Shown piece by piece: positions 8,616 through 17,563 of a stretch of 64,000 nucleotides of DNA. Position 1 is the stretch's first letter. Every line of letters begins with the position of its first letter. The translations under genes and the position numbers were made by a program. The stretch comes from Flammeovirgaceae bacterium UBA7330 (GTDB lineage: Bacteria; Bacteroidota; Bacteroidia; Cytophagales; Cyclobacteriaceae), in NCBI GenBank assembly GCA_002471275.1, contig DKPQ01000017.1, forward strand, positions 124,001 to 188,000, written 5' to 3'. The notes below the pieces were generated by a model, which searched no databases, had not been told where the DNA came from, and was given only the letters and a program-made list of their open reading frames with translations.

Positions 8616-9590
8616 ATGAGTCGTAATCTCTCGAAATCTGAATTATCAGCACTGGCTGAAAAAGTCCTTACTGGAAAAGCATCTCCCGCAGAAAAGGAGA
8701 CTTTAAACGAGTGGTATAAGGATTTTAATGATCATGAAGTGTTGATTGCTTCGGAAGATGATAAAGAGCAGATCAGGAAACGCCTTCTCTCAAATATTGG
8801 TAAGGAGTTGAATGCTGATAATTTAAAGCGTTCCGGAGTCTGGAAAATTGCCGTAACCATCACATTGATTCTGACATCTGCACTTACTATTTTTCTTTTT
8901 TACTACAATCAAAGTGCTGATGTCGCTGTGGTTGAAAACCATTTGAGCACCCCAGTAACAAAACATACTGGCTTCGGGCAAAAAAGATCGGTCAGACTTC
9001 CGGATGGTTCCCTGGTTAAACTCAATGCCGGAAGTTCAATCCAGTATGACTCCCTTTTTAAAGATGATATTCGTAAGGTGACATTGGTTGGCGAAGCTTT
9101 TTTTGATGTAAAAAGAGACGAGTCAAGGTCCTTTGTTATTCACACCAGTGGGCTTCGGGTTGAGGTGCTTGGGACTTCTTTCAATATTAGATCCTATCAG
9201 GAGGAGCAGCATATTGATGTGGCTGTAAAGACGGGTCGTGTAATGGTTAGCAAATTAGCTTCGTCAGATGTGCTTGATTTAAGGCCAAATGAGATGGCAG
9301 TTTTTGATAACCTTTCGGCTGATCTCATGAAACATGGTATTGAAACCCCTGAAACCGTTTTTGGCTGGGTAGCAGGCAAGCTGGTATTGCAGGACGAGTC
9401 TTTAGATGCCGTGATTGCTAAAATTTCCAGGTGGTATGATGTAAGCGTGCAAATTGGAAATCCTCGAATAAAGGACAAGAAGATTACGGCAAACATGACG
9501 GATCCCACACTGAAAGAAGTGATGGAGAGCCTGTCACATACTTATAAGTTTGAATATGAAATAAATGGAGATGTTGTCACCATAGAATAA
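8616..9590 (+). CDS. FecR-family anti-sigma factor
   Basis: Inner-membrane anti-sigma regulator of 324 residues. The cytoplasmic N-terminal domain (about 1-70) would hold the adjacent ECF sigma factor. One membrane helix lies at about 75-96 (WKIAVTITLILTSALTIFLF). The periplasmic part contains the FecR domain at about 115-215 (RSVRLPDGSLVKLNAGSSI, VTLVGEAFFDVKRD, VEVLGTSFNIRSY) and a C-terminal STN-like DUF4974 domain at about 250-324 (LDAVIAKISRWYDVSV, KITANMTDPTLKEVMESL). It sits between the sigma gene and the SusC whose STN domain is its expected signalling partner. A terminator follows immediately. Confidence 0.95.
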   Translation: MSRNLSKSELSALAEKVLTGKASPAEKETLNEWYKDFNDHEVLIASEDDKEQIRKRLLSNIGKELNADNLKRSGVWKIAVTITLILTSALTIFLFYYNQSADVAVVENHLSTPVTKHTGFGQKRSVRLPDGSLVKLNAGSSIQYDSLFKDDIRKVTLVGEAFFDVKRDESRSFVIHTSGLRVEVLGTSFNIRSYQEEQHIDVAVKTGRVMVSKLASSDVLDLRPNEMAVFDNLSADLMKHGIETPETVFGWVAGKLVLQDESLDAVIAKISRWYDVSVQIGNPRIKDKKITANMTDPTLKEVMESLSHTYKFEYEINGDVVTIE

Positions 9591-9599
9591 TAAACAATA

Positions 9600-9639
9600 A
9601 AAAAGCTGAGCATGCTTTTGGGAAACGGCTCAGCTTTTT
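9600..9639 (+). terminator. Rho-independent terminator after fecR
   Basis: Stem GCTGAGC (9605-9611) pairs with GCTCAGC (9628-9634), extended by flanking A/T pairs, with a 16-base loop and a run of five T. It separates the regulatory pair from the susCD operon, implying that the latter has its own promoter. Confidence 0.85.
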
Positions 9640-9677
9640 AACACTAAAGTTTCGGAATAAACCAAAACCTCAATTTT

Positions 9678-12600
9678 ATGTATGTAAAACTACGAAAATT
9701 AATTCTTCGCATGTCCAAGTCGGCGATTTATGCGATTATTTTCTGCTATTCGCTCACCATGGCGTTTGGTACGGAATCAGCAGCTCAGCGAAAGCTGTTG
9801 AGTGAGATTAGTATTGACCTGCATGAGGGTCACTCAAGTTTGATCAACCTGATAAAGGAGATCGAAAGCGTGAGTGATTTCACGTTCATGTATGCTAAAA
9901 AAGAGCTGGCCAAACGACCAGTTTATATATCAGACGGTCAATGGAACATGAGTGATTTACTGTCGCAAATATCAGGACAGGCCAAAGTATCTATCAAACG
10001 GGTCAATGAAACCATTGCCATTACCATAGATGAAGGTCAGTCACCTCAACTTACAGAAGAGCTTATTGCAGATATCAGTATTTCTGGTAAGATCACCGAT
10101 GAAAATGGTGAGGGGCTCCCAGGAGCTACTATCTTGGAAAAAGGCACAACCAATGGGACGACTACCAGCATTGACGGCAGCTACCAGCTTACTTGTGCTG
10201 AAAATGCAGTCCTGATCATCTCTTTTGTGGGTTATCAAACTCAGGAAGTTACGGTAAGTAACCGATCTGTCATCGACGTCCAGCTTTCAGAAGATGCTGA
10301 GCAGTTGGAAGAGGTAGTGGTGATTGGATATGGGGAAGTAAAGAAGAGTGATTTGACTGGGTCTGTAGCAGCTATTGATGGTAAAGAGCTAGCAGAAAGG
10401 CAAACGGTCAGATTATCACAAGCACTTCAAGGCTCTGTACCTGGATTGATGGTAACCAGGTCGGGTAGTGCAGCTAATAATTCGGCAACAATTAGAATTA
10501 GAGGAATTACTACAATTAGTGATAGTAGTCCCCTCATTATTGTAGATGGAATACCAACCGCATCTATTGATTGGATCAACCCTGACGATGTAGAGAATAT
10601 CTCTGTTTTGAAGGATGCTGCTTCAGCGTCTATATATGGGTCCAGGGCTGCATCTGGGGTGATTCTCATTACAACCAAACGTGCAAAAAATGGTCAGCTT
10701 AATTTAGATTATAACGTTGAGTATGGAATAGAGACTCCAACGCGGTTGGCTCAGTATGCAGATGCTGTTACGTATATGAAAGTTTTGAATGAACGGAACT
10801 GGAATGATACCGGTAATCTTCCTGGAAATGAGTTTCCAGTTTATTCAGAGAATATTATTAATAACTACCAAACTCTTCATGCTCAGGAGCCTGACAGGTA
10901 TCCAAATGAGAATTGGCAGGATTTAATTCTTAATGATCATTCTACAAGGCAAAACCACAGGATAGGGTTAACAGCTGGGAATCAAAACCTGAAAACGAAT
11001 ATTTCCCTGGATTATAGTCTAAACAATGCGCTATACGATGGGAGAAAGTATAATCGACTTACGCTACGAGCAAATAATGATTTAACTATAAATGAGGCGA
11101 TTTCAGTTTCATTAGATTTAAATGGGATCAGTTCATTAACATCTAGTCCTGGAAGGAATTTTTCTCCCGAAGGATTTGGAGTAGGTCCTGTTTATGCTGC
11201 TATGTGGTCCGATGGAAGGGTAGGAGAAGGTAAGTCAGGTGAAAATACCTATGCCCTGGCTAAGTTTGGAGGTTTTACGGATACGAAGGCAAACACTTTT
11301 GGAGGAAGACTTGCTATAAATGTGAAACCTGTTGAGGGACTTAAACTGACGGGAGTTGTATCACCACAGCTTTACGGTGATCAGACAAAGAGCTTTAGAA
11401 AGCAGATTCCTTATACCAGTTATAATGATCCTAATTTCGTAGCAGGTTATATTACCGGAGCTACCCAAACGAATCTATCTGAATATAGAGGTGGTTTTAA
11501 TAATCTCACCATTCAGGGATTAATAAATTATACGAAAGACTTTGGTAGACATAATATCAATTTGTTGGGAGGGTTTGAGAACTATACGTATTCCAACGAA
11601 TCTTTAAGTGCTTCTCGGCAAAATTTCAATTTAACTTCTTTTCCCTACCTGGATTTAGGAAATGAAAACTATCAATACAATAGCGGTAGCGCTTATGAGT
11701 ATGCATACCGGTCTTTCTTTGGTCGAGTAATGTATGATTATGATGGCAGGTATCTGTTGCAGGCTAATCTTCGATATGATGCATCTTCAAGGTTCGCTGA
11801 TGATTATAGATGGGGGTCTTTCCCTTCATTTTCAGCCGGATGGGTGATCTCGGAAGAATCATTTATGAAGGGGGTCTCACCAATTTCATTTTTAAAGCTT
11901 AGAGCTTCATGGGGCAGGCTGGGGAATGAACGAATTGGTAGCTATTACCCTTATCAGTCCTCTATTGGGTTCGACAATACTATAATTTATCAGGGAGGAC
12001 AGGTTGTCTCAGCTCAATCAGCTGCTGTCTTGCAATATGCAATACGAGATATTTCATGGGAGACTACCGAATCCTTCGATATAGGTTTAGATGCTAGTTT
12101 TTTCGAAGGCCGCCTCAAGCTAACTGGTGATTATTATAAGAAGACCACCAAAGACATGCTTCTGAATCTTGAAGTTCCAAATTTTATAGGTCTGGAGAAC
12201 CCTAGCCAAAACACAGGTGAGATGTATACCACTGGTTGGGACTTGCAATTGGGATGGACTGATGATGTTGGCGAATTGAGTTATTCTGTCTCATTTAATA
12301 TTTCCGATTACAAGTCAATAATGGGCGATTTGGGTGGAACAGAGTTCTTGGGTGACAAGGTCAAATACCAGGGCAGTGAGTTTGATGAATGGTATGGATA
12401 TGTATCCGAAGGAATTTTCCAAACCCAGGATGATGTGGATAATTCTGCGAAATTGATATCAAATACCAAACCCGGTGATATTAAGTACAAAGATATCAGT
12501 GGGCCTGATGGAGAACCAGATGGAGTAATATCTTCAGAATATGATAGAGTTCTGTTAGGTGGATCATTGCCGAGGTATCTGTATGGAGGAAATATCAATC

Positions 12601-13043
12601 TGAAATACAAGAATTTTGATTTTACAATTATTGTTCAAGGAGTTGGAAAACAAACTTCCAAAATGACCAACTCAATGGTCTTGCCATTTATTAATCAATA
12701 TATAGAGGTTCCTCAGAATATCGTAGGGAAATACTGGAGCCATTACAATACAGAAGCTCAAAATCTGGAAGCTCAATACCCAAGAGTTGCAACAACTACC
12801 AGTAATTATTCAGCTTCAGATTTTTGGTTATTTGATGGCTCTTATTTTAGGATGAAAAATATCACGTTAGGGTATGCTATTCCCAAAAATATTTCAGAGT
12901 TAGTGGGGATTAAAAGTCTGCGAGTATATGGAAGTGTCTCCGATTTATTTTCAATTGATCAATACCCCGAAGGATGGGATCCGGAAGCGAGTTCTTACTG
13001 GATTACTACTTCATACATTCTTGGGGCAAAAATCACTTTCTAA
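9678..13043 (+). CDS. SusC/RagA-family TonB-dependent receptor with STN domain (second copy)
   Basis: Outer-membrane glycan importer of 1121 residues, domain by domain the same as the SusC at 84-3437. It has a signal peptide (cleavage near SAAQ37), STN domain at about 42-118, carboxypeptidase-regulatory-like domain at about 134-210 (ISGKITDENGEGLPGATI), plug (YGEVKKSDLTGSV, RQTVRLSQALQGSVPGLM) and barrel. Met12 (9711) is an alternative start. Long near-identical stretches in the plug and in the late barrel segment (GGSLPRYLYGGNI) show a fairly recent duplication. The sigma/FecR pair directly upstream is its probable regulator. Confidence 0.95.
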   Translation: MYVKLRKLILRMSKSAIYAIIFCYSLTMAFGTESAAQRKLLSEISIDLHEGHSSLINLIKEIESVSDFTFMYAKKELAKRPVYISDGQWNMSDLLSQISGQAKVSIKRVNETIAITIDEGQSPQLTEELIADISISGKITDENGEGLPGATILEKGTTNGTTTSIDGSYQLTCAENAVLIISFVGYQTQEVTVSNRSVIDVQLSEDAEQLEEVVVIGYGEVKKSDLTGSVAAIDGKELAERQTVRLSQALQGSVPGLMVTRSGSAANNSATIRIRGITTISDSSPLIIVDGIPTASIDWINPDDVENISVLKDAASASIYGSRAASGVILITTKRAKNGQLNLDYNVEYGIETPTRLAQYADAVTYMKVLNERNWNDTGNLPGNEFPVYSENIINNYQTLHAQEPDRYPNENWQDLILNDHSTRQNHRIGLTAGNQNLKTNISLDYSLNNALYDGRKYNRLTLRANNDLTINEAISVSLDLNGISSLTSSPGRNFSPEGFGVGPVYAAMWSDGRVGEGKSGENTYALAKFGGFTDTKANTFGGRLAINVKPVEGLKLTGVVSPQLYGDQTKSFRKQIPYTSYNDPNFVAGYITGATQTNLSEYRGGFNNLTIQGLINYTKDFGRHNINLLGGFENYTYSNESLSASRQNFNLTSFPYLDLGNENYQYNSGSAYEYAYRSFFGRVMYDYDGRYLLQANLRYDASSRFADDYRWGSFPSFSAGWVISEESFMKGVSPISFLKLRASWGRLGNERIGSYYPYQSSIGFDNTIIYQGGQVVSAQSAAVLQYAIRDISWETTESFDIGLDASFFEGRLKLTGDYYKKTTKDMLLNLEVPNFIGLENPSQNTGEMYTTGWDLQLGWTDDVGELSYSVSFNISDYKSIMGDLGGTEFLGDKVKYQGSEFDEWYGYVSEGIFQTQDDVDNSAKLISNTKPGDIKYKDISGPDGEPDGVISSEYDRVLLGGSLPRYLYGGNINLKYKNFDFTIIVQGVGKQTSKMTNSMVLPFINQYIEVPQNIVGKYWSHYNTEAQNLEAQYPRVATTTSNYSASDFWLFDGSYFRMKNITLGYAIPKNISELVGIKSLRVYGSVSDLFSIDQYPEGWDPEASSYWITTSYILGAKITF

Positions 13044-13053
13044 TTTATCAATC

Positions 13054-14787
13054 ATGAGAAATTCATTTATATACCTAATAATATTTTTTACCATTTCATG
13101 CAATACCCTGGATCTTAATCCTTTATCGGAAGGATCCAGCGAAAATTGGTATTCGAATGATGCTGAAATTGAAATGGCAGTTAATTACCTGTTTGATATT
13201 GACTTCTGGGATCTGGAGTTGTTGAGGACTTCTACGGGTAATCATGGATACTCCATGCAATGGGCGGATAAGTATTCTGACAACTGGACCGCAAGAAACG
13301 GATTAAGTGAAGTAGATGGTGGTTCGATTAATAGTCAGACTTCATTTGTGAACTTTATGTGGAACAATACCTATAAGTGTATTGCAGCAGCGAACAGGTT
13401 ATTGATAAGCCTGGAAGGCACAACAGCACCTGTAACGGAAGAAAAATTATTGATCTATGAGGCAAATGCACGATTTGTGAGGGCTTCTCAGTATTCAAAG
13501 TTGATCTTTCATTTTGGAGATGTACCATACTATGAGAATATTCTTGAAATTGAAGAAGCATTTAGTCTGTCCAGATCATCAAAAGAAGAAATATTAGCAA
13601 AAATTTATGATGACTATGATTTTGCAATAGCCAATCTGCCAGAGGTTTATGGGGGTAGTGATGTGGCTTATGCTACGAAAGGTGCTGCATTGGCGATGAA
13701 AGCTCGGATTGCATTGTATATGGGAGATTTCGAGGTAGCAAATGAAGCTGCCAAGGCATGTATTGACCTGGGAAATTATTCTTTATATCCTGATTATGAA
13801 GAGCTGTTTCTTTCATCAACAAAAAATTCACAAGAAACCATTTTTTCAACACCAAGATCAACAGCATTGGGATTGATTATTCCTGATGTTGGTAGAGCTA
13901 AAGAACCTTTGCCAAGAATAGTTGGAGGTTTTGCAAATGGTGGCCCTTCCTGGTCTCTATTGGCTTCCTATTTGTGTACAGACGGACTACCAATTGATGA
14001 ATCTCCATTATTTGATCCCCAGAATCCTTTTAGTAACAGGGATCCAAGATGTACTGCAACAATTGTGGAGTTTGGAACAAAATGGTTAGGGTTTGATTAT
14101 CAACCGCATCCGGATTCCTTAACAACTATGAATTATGCAACAGGTACACATGTTTCTAATACAGATAACAGGGCTGTGCTACAGTATGCTTCCTACAATG
14201 CATTGGTCTGGAAGAAGAAGGTTAATGAGGATTGGCTCGATTTACGAACTGATAACGATAATATCATTATACGATTTGCTGATGTGTTGCATATTTATGC
14301 TGAAGCAAAGATCGAATTGGATGAGATAGATCAATCTGTATTGGATGCACTAAATAAGGTGAGATCAAGGGCATATGGTGTAGAATATACGGATGTCGGG
14401 TCCTATCCTGAGATAACAACGATGGATCAAACTGAATTGCGAAAGGTTCTTAGAATTGAGAGGAGAATGGAATTTGCATTCGAGGGGACCAGATGGCATG
14501 ATATTTTTCGCTGGAAGCTAGCAGAAAAGGTTCTTAATCAACCTATTTATGGGATTCTTGATCCGGATGAGCTAAGAACCAATGTGGTTGATCAAGGACT
14601 ATGGTTTTGGTCTTCAATTCCGGCGATTGATGAGGATGGAATACCAGATTTTTCTACCATGTTTAACGCTGGCCATTGCAAATTGCTGGCATTAAGAGTT
14701 TTTGATCCCAATAAACAATATCTATTGCCAATCCCTTCCACGGAGATTGAAATTAATCCTAACATTAGCCAAAATCCCAACTATTGA
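13054..14787 (+). CDS. SusD/RagB-family glycan-binding lipoprotein (second copy)
   Basis: Partner of the SusC just upstream. The open frame extends back to 12928, but that part overlaps the end of susC in another frame. ATG 13054, ten bases after the susC stop, gives a proper lipoprotein signal (MRNSFIYLIIFFTISC, Cys16) followed by NTLDLNPLSEGSS. The mature 577-residue form carries SusD hallmarks (ATKGAALAMKARIALYMGDF, IIRFADVLHIYAEAKIEL, RRMEFAFEGTRWHDIFRW). It is a close paralogue of the SusD at 3446-5173. Confidence 0.95.
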   Translation: MRNSFIYLIIFFTISCNTLDLNPLSEGSSENWYSNDAEIEMAVNYLFDIDFWDLELLRTSTGNHGYSMQWADKYSDNWTARNGLSEVDGGSINSQTSFVNFMWNNTYKCIAAANRLLISLEGTTAPVTEEKLLIYEANARFVRASQYSKLIFHFGDVPYYENILEIEEAFSLSRSSKEEILAKIYDDYDFAIANLPEVYGGSDVAYATKGAALAMKARIALYMGDFEVANEAAKACIDLGNYSLYPDYEELFLSSTKNSQETIFSTPRSTALGLIIPDVGRAKEPLPRIVGGFANGGPSWSLLASYLCTDGLPIDESPLFDPQNPFSNRDPRCTATIVEFGTKWLGFDYQPHPDSLTTMNYATGTHVSNTDNRAVLQYASYNALVWKKKVNEDWLDLRTDNDNIIIRFADVLHIYAEAKIELDEIDQSVLDALNKVRSRAYGVEYTDVGSYPEITTMDQTELRKVLRIERRMEFAFEGTRWHDIFRWKLAEKVLNQPIYGILDPDELRTNVVDQGLWFWSSIPAIDEDGIPDFSTMFNAGHCKLLALRVFDPNKQYLLPIPSTEIEINPNISQNPNY

Positions 14788-14803
14788 TATAATCAAACCC
14801 ATA

Positions 14804-14833
14804 AAAAGTCCCATAATTAATTATGGGACTTTT
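14804..14833 (+). terminator. Perfect palindrome after the second susD
   Basis: A 30-base perfect palindrome: AAAAGTCCCATAATT followed by its exact complement, ending in TTTT. It is a good terminator or attenuator. It shares the AGTCCC-ATAATT segment with the hairpin after the first susD at 5177-5197, so the two probably derive from one ancestral operon. Confidence 0.7.
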
Positions 14834-14858
14834 ATCTAAAGTCAACGATATAATTACG

Positions 14859-16397
14859 ATGAGTAAAAGAAGTCTATTTCAACCATATTATATATTTCAA
14901 TGCCTGCTGATGGTTTTCGTTGGGGCAGTTCTCTCTTGTAAAAGCCCACAGAAGGAAAATTCAGGAATCTTTGGCAGTGATTCAATTTCATTTAGCAGAA
15001 TCATCGATATATCCAAATTGGGTCGCCCTTTTCCAAACCTTACAGGATACAGGAATACCTCCCTCCAAAAAGCTTCAGCTCCTGTTCTGGGTGAATTCAG
15101 TTCTGGAATATTAGGAAAAGCATCAATCACCAGGTTTTGGCTGAACCTTGATGAAATGTGGGATTATCGAACTGAAGAGTATGTTTTTGATTTCAGAATT
15201 GGCAATGATAAATACAAGGATGTAAAAGAGAAATGGAGAGAGACCTGGGATTCAGAAGAAGCAACTAATGTAACATACTATCAATACTTAAATGGGTATA
15301 GTAGTTACAGTGATGAAATAATGCTTACCATTAGACGATATGAGCGTGACGTCCTTGATGGTAAGCTTCCGATATCAAAAAAGAAGTGGAAAGATGTATT
15401 TAAAACAGGACTTAAACATTATAAGCAAAAATTCCCTAATATCAGGTATGTCGAAGTTGGCAACGAGTATGCGTTAAAGGGTTTTATGAATGGTACACCA
15501 GAGGAATATTATACATTTTACCAGTTGGGCTACCAGGCCGTTAATGAAATAAATGATGAGTTGAATCTTTCCGATGATGAAAAAATCTTGGTTGGAGGTC
15601 CTGTGGTCACAGGTGATATACTAAAGAAAATTGATCTATTTCTTAATCTGTATAAAAATGACCCTTCCAGCAATAAAAGAGTTGATTTTTTATCGTGGCA
15701 TGAATATGATAAAAAAAATCATCAAACAGCAAACCGGCAAAACGAAATAATTGATCTAATGGTCAAATATGGTCTATCAACTGAATTGCCTCTTTTTATA
15801 ACAGAACACAATCCATTTCACCTTAAAGAAGATAAGTATGAATACCACATGATGAATGCTGCACACCTTCCCAGGAGTTTGTATTATACGGATTTGAATA
15901 GCCCAAATATTAAGATTTTCCCCTGGGTGCAATACCATAATGAGAAAATACAGACAAAATTCATGTGGTTTCGAGGCCCAAATGAACCAACAACAAAGGC
16001 TGAAGAAATACAAATATTACCATTAGGTAGGTCTATGCAGTTTTTAAGTATGCACGAAGAAAAAGAGGTGGAAGTTAAGAATGATATTGAGGGTGATGAC
16101 CTGGTATTAGCTTCAGTGCATAAGAATAGTGTGGTTGTTGAAGCGATTAATTATGAGGGAGTAAGAAAGGGAGAAATTAGGCTTGTAGGGATAGATAAGG
16201 AGTATAAGAAGGCCAATGTTAAATCATACCTTATCGATAATGAAAATAACAACTGTCTTACTAATCCTGAATGTTCAAACAGTCTTCAATTACATGCCAA
16301 CGAAACATATGAGTTAATTGACTCACGAATTCATCTAGAGATTGATGAGTTATCTCAAAATGGGATTGTTCTGTGGCAAATCGAATTATTGAAATAA
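14859..16397 (+). CDS. Clan GH-A glycoside-hydrolase-like lipoprotein
   Basis: Likely surface or periplasmic retaining glycosidase of 512 residues. An in-frame ATG at 14823 lies inside the palindrome, so ATG 14859 is preferred. It gives a lipoprotein signal with Cys27 (VGAVLSCKS). A TIM-barrel of clan GH-A is indicated by the acid/base motif YVEVGNE (E203), the beta-6 motif FLSWHEY (W280, H281, Y283) and the nucleophile motif LPLFITEH (E316). The C-terminal part is a beta-sandwich with an ENNNCLTNPEC stretch. The spacing resembles GH39-type and related beta-glycosidases or agarases, but I cannot assign a numbered family. Its position after SusCD suggests it acts on the same glycan. Confidence 0.75.
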   Translation: MSKRSLFQPYYIFQCLLMVFVGAVLSCKSPQKENSGIFGSDSISFSRIIDISKLGRPFPNLTGYRNTSLQKASAPVLGEFSSGILGKASITRFWLNLDEMWDYRTEEYVFDFRIGNDKYKDVKEKWRETWDSEEATNVTYYQYLNGYSSYSDEIMLTIRRYERDVLDGKLPISKKKWKDVFKTGLKHYKQKFPNIRYVEVGNEYALKGFMNGTPEEYYTFYQLGYQAVNEINDELNLSDDEKILVGGPVVTGDILKKIDLFLNLYKNDPSSNKRVDFLSWHEYDKKNHQTANRQNEIIDLMVKYGLSTELPLFITEHNPFHLKEDKYEYHMMNAAHLPRSLYYTDLNSPNIKIFPWVQYHNEKIQTKFMWFRGPNEPTTKAEEIQILPLGRSMQFLSMHEEKEVEVKNDIEGDDLVLASVHKNSVVVEAINYEGVRKGEIRLVGIDKEYKKANVKSYLIDNENNNCLTNPECSNSLQLHANETYELIDSRIHLEIDELSQNGIVLWQIELLK

Positions 16398-16404
16398 GAT
16401 ATAC

Positions 16405-17430
16405 CTAAAAACTCTCTCTCCCCACAAACCCAAAATCACACTTCTCCTTAGTGAATGACTTTTGGGTGATCATCGCGGCTGCCAGCTGGCCCATTTGTTT
16501 GAAATCGGTGGAGAGGACTGAAAGCCCGTCCAGGATAATCTCATTGATGGGGGATTCATTGTAGGAAAGGATACCAATGTCCTTGCCTATTTTGAATCCC
16601 TTTTCTTTTGTGAGTTTTACCAGCTCGATCAGTTCAGTATCGAGCTGACTGTTGAGGATCAGGAAAGCTTGCCCTTTTTTCACCATTTTTTTCTCAATGT
16701 GGTCGTAGATCTTAAAATCTACCTTATGATCCTTACAATACTTTTTAACCCCTTTTCTGATCAATGGAGCATATAAACTACCCTTCATAGAAAGCACATT
16801 CAGCTTTTTGAATTGCTTCAATTTATCCGTTACAATACAAAGTCCATCATAACAATCATTCTCAAAATCCTGGAAGACAACACCATATTGCCCTTTGAGA
16901 TCCTCCATATTTCGGTCCAGCAGGATCAGTTTTCTAAAAGGGATCCTTTGTATGGCTTTTTTAGCGGTTTTTTGGATCTCCTTGTCCAGAGGAAAATGGG
17001 CCGTCACAATATAGTAGTCATACACATCCAGGTTTTCATCCAGAAACTGTTCGAAGAGGTTGATGTCCTGGTTGTGTAATCGAATGGTAATCTCAGCATT
17101 AGGAAGATGGTCGACAAAGGATTGGAAGAGCACCTGCTTGTATGGGCTCAGTTTATCAAATAGGACAAGTACCCGAATCGGACCCCTGGTTGATTTGGTC
17201 ACATAAAAGCCTTTGCCATGCGAGGAATCAATGATTCCCTGACTTCTCAGGATATTGTAGGCCTTTTTGACGGTTTCCTTCGAAATCCTGAGATCCGCTG
17301 ACAACTCGTTCATCGAAGGGAGGAAGTCGTTTTCCTGCAAGGTGCCGGACTGTATCAGCTGTGTGACCGAAGTCATCAATTGTTTGTATAAGGGGATCTC
17401 AGAAGTAAGATCGACTTTTATTTTTGTCAT
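16405..17430 (-). CDS. GntR-type regulator with LacI/periplasmic-binding-like sensor domain
   Basis: Transcriptional regulator of 341 residues. The frame is open to a TTG at 17502, but ATG 17430 begins exactly where the GntR domain does (MTKIKVDL, then EIPLYKQLMTSVTQLIQSG). The winged HTH spans about 8-77 (LPSMNELSADLRISKETVKK, GIIDSSHGKGFYV). The rest is a type 1 periplasmic-binding-like effector domain, as in AraR-type GntR/LacI fusions, implying a sugar or sugar-acid ligand. It is divergent from the MFS operon across a 133-base gap that carries the direct-repeat site at 17515-17540. It is therefore the obvious candidate regulator of that operon, and possibly of the other two sites. It converges on the GH-A gene with only 7 bases between. 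Confidence 0.88.
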   Translation of the reverse strand: MTKIKVDLTSEIPLYKQLMTSVTQLIQSGTLQENDFLPSMNELSADLRISKETVKKAYNILRSQGIIDSSHGKGFYVTKSTRGPIRVLVLFDKLSPYKQVLFQSFVDHLPNAEITIRLHNQDINLFEQFLDENLDVYDYYIVTAHFPLDKEIQKTAKKAIQRIPFRKLILLDRNMEDLKGQYGVVFQDFENDCYDGLCIVTDKLKQFKKLNVLSMKGSLYAPLIRKGVKKYCKDHKVDFKIYDHIEKKMVKKGQAFLILNSQLDTELIELVKLTKEKGFKIGKDIGILSYNESPINEIILDGLSVLSTDFKQMGQLAAAMITQKSFTKEKCDFGFVGRESF

Positions 17431-17514
17431 TCGGATAGGAGCATTAACCAAGGGCCAATTTAGTGAACCCGCTATATTAAAGTCAATTTTTGTTGGAGAC
17501 AATGTGTTAAAATA

Positions 17515-17540
17515 GTAATATTACACCACACTACACCTAA
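17515..17540 (+). promoter_or_regulatory. Direct-repeat operator candidate between gntR and the MFS operon
   Basis: TAATATTACACCACACTACACC followed by TAAG. It matches the sites upstream of GH16 and of the ECF sigma gene over about 20 bases, including the AATATT lead-in shared with the GH16 site. It sits 24 bases before the MFS start codon and 85 bases before the preferred gntR start, so it could control both directions. Confidence 0.6.
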
Positions 17541-17563
17541 GTTGAATAAGTGATTACCCTCAA

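Noticed and set aside
12928..13053. Longer N-terminus for the second SusD
   Set aside because: It overlaps the end of susC in another frame and hides the lipoprotein signal; ATG 13054 gives a normal SusD start.
17431..17502. TTG start extending the GntR regulator by 24 residues
   Set aside because: The GntR domain begins right at ATG 17430, and the extra residues have no family counterpart.
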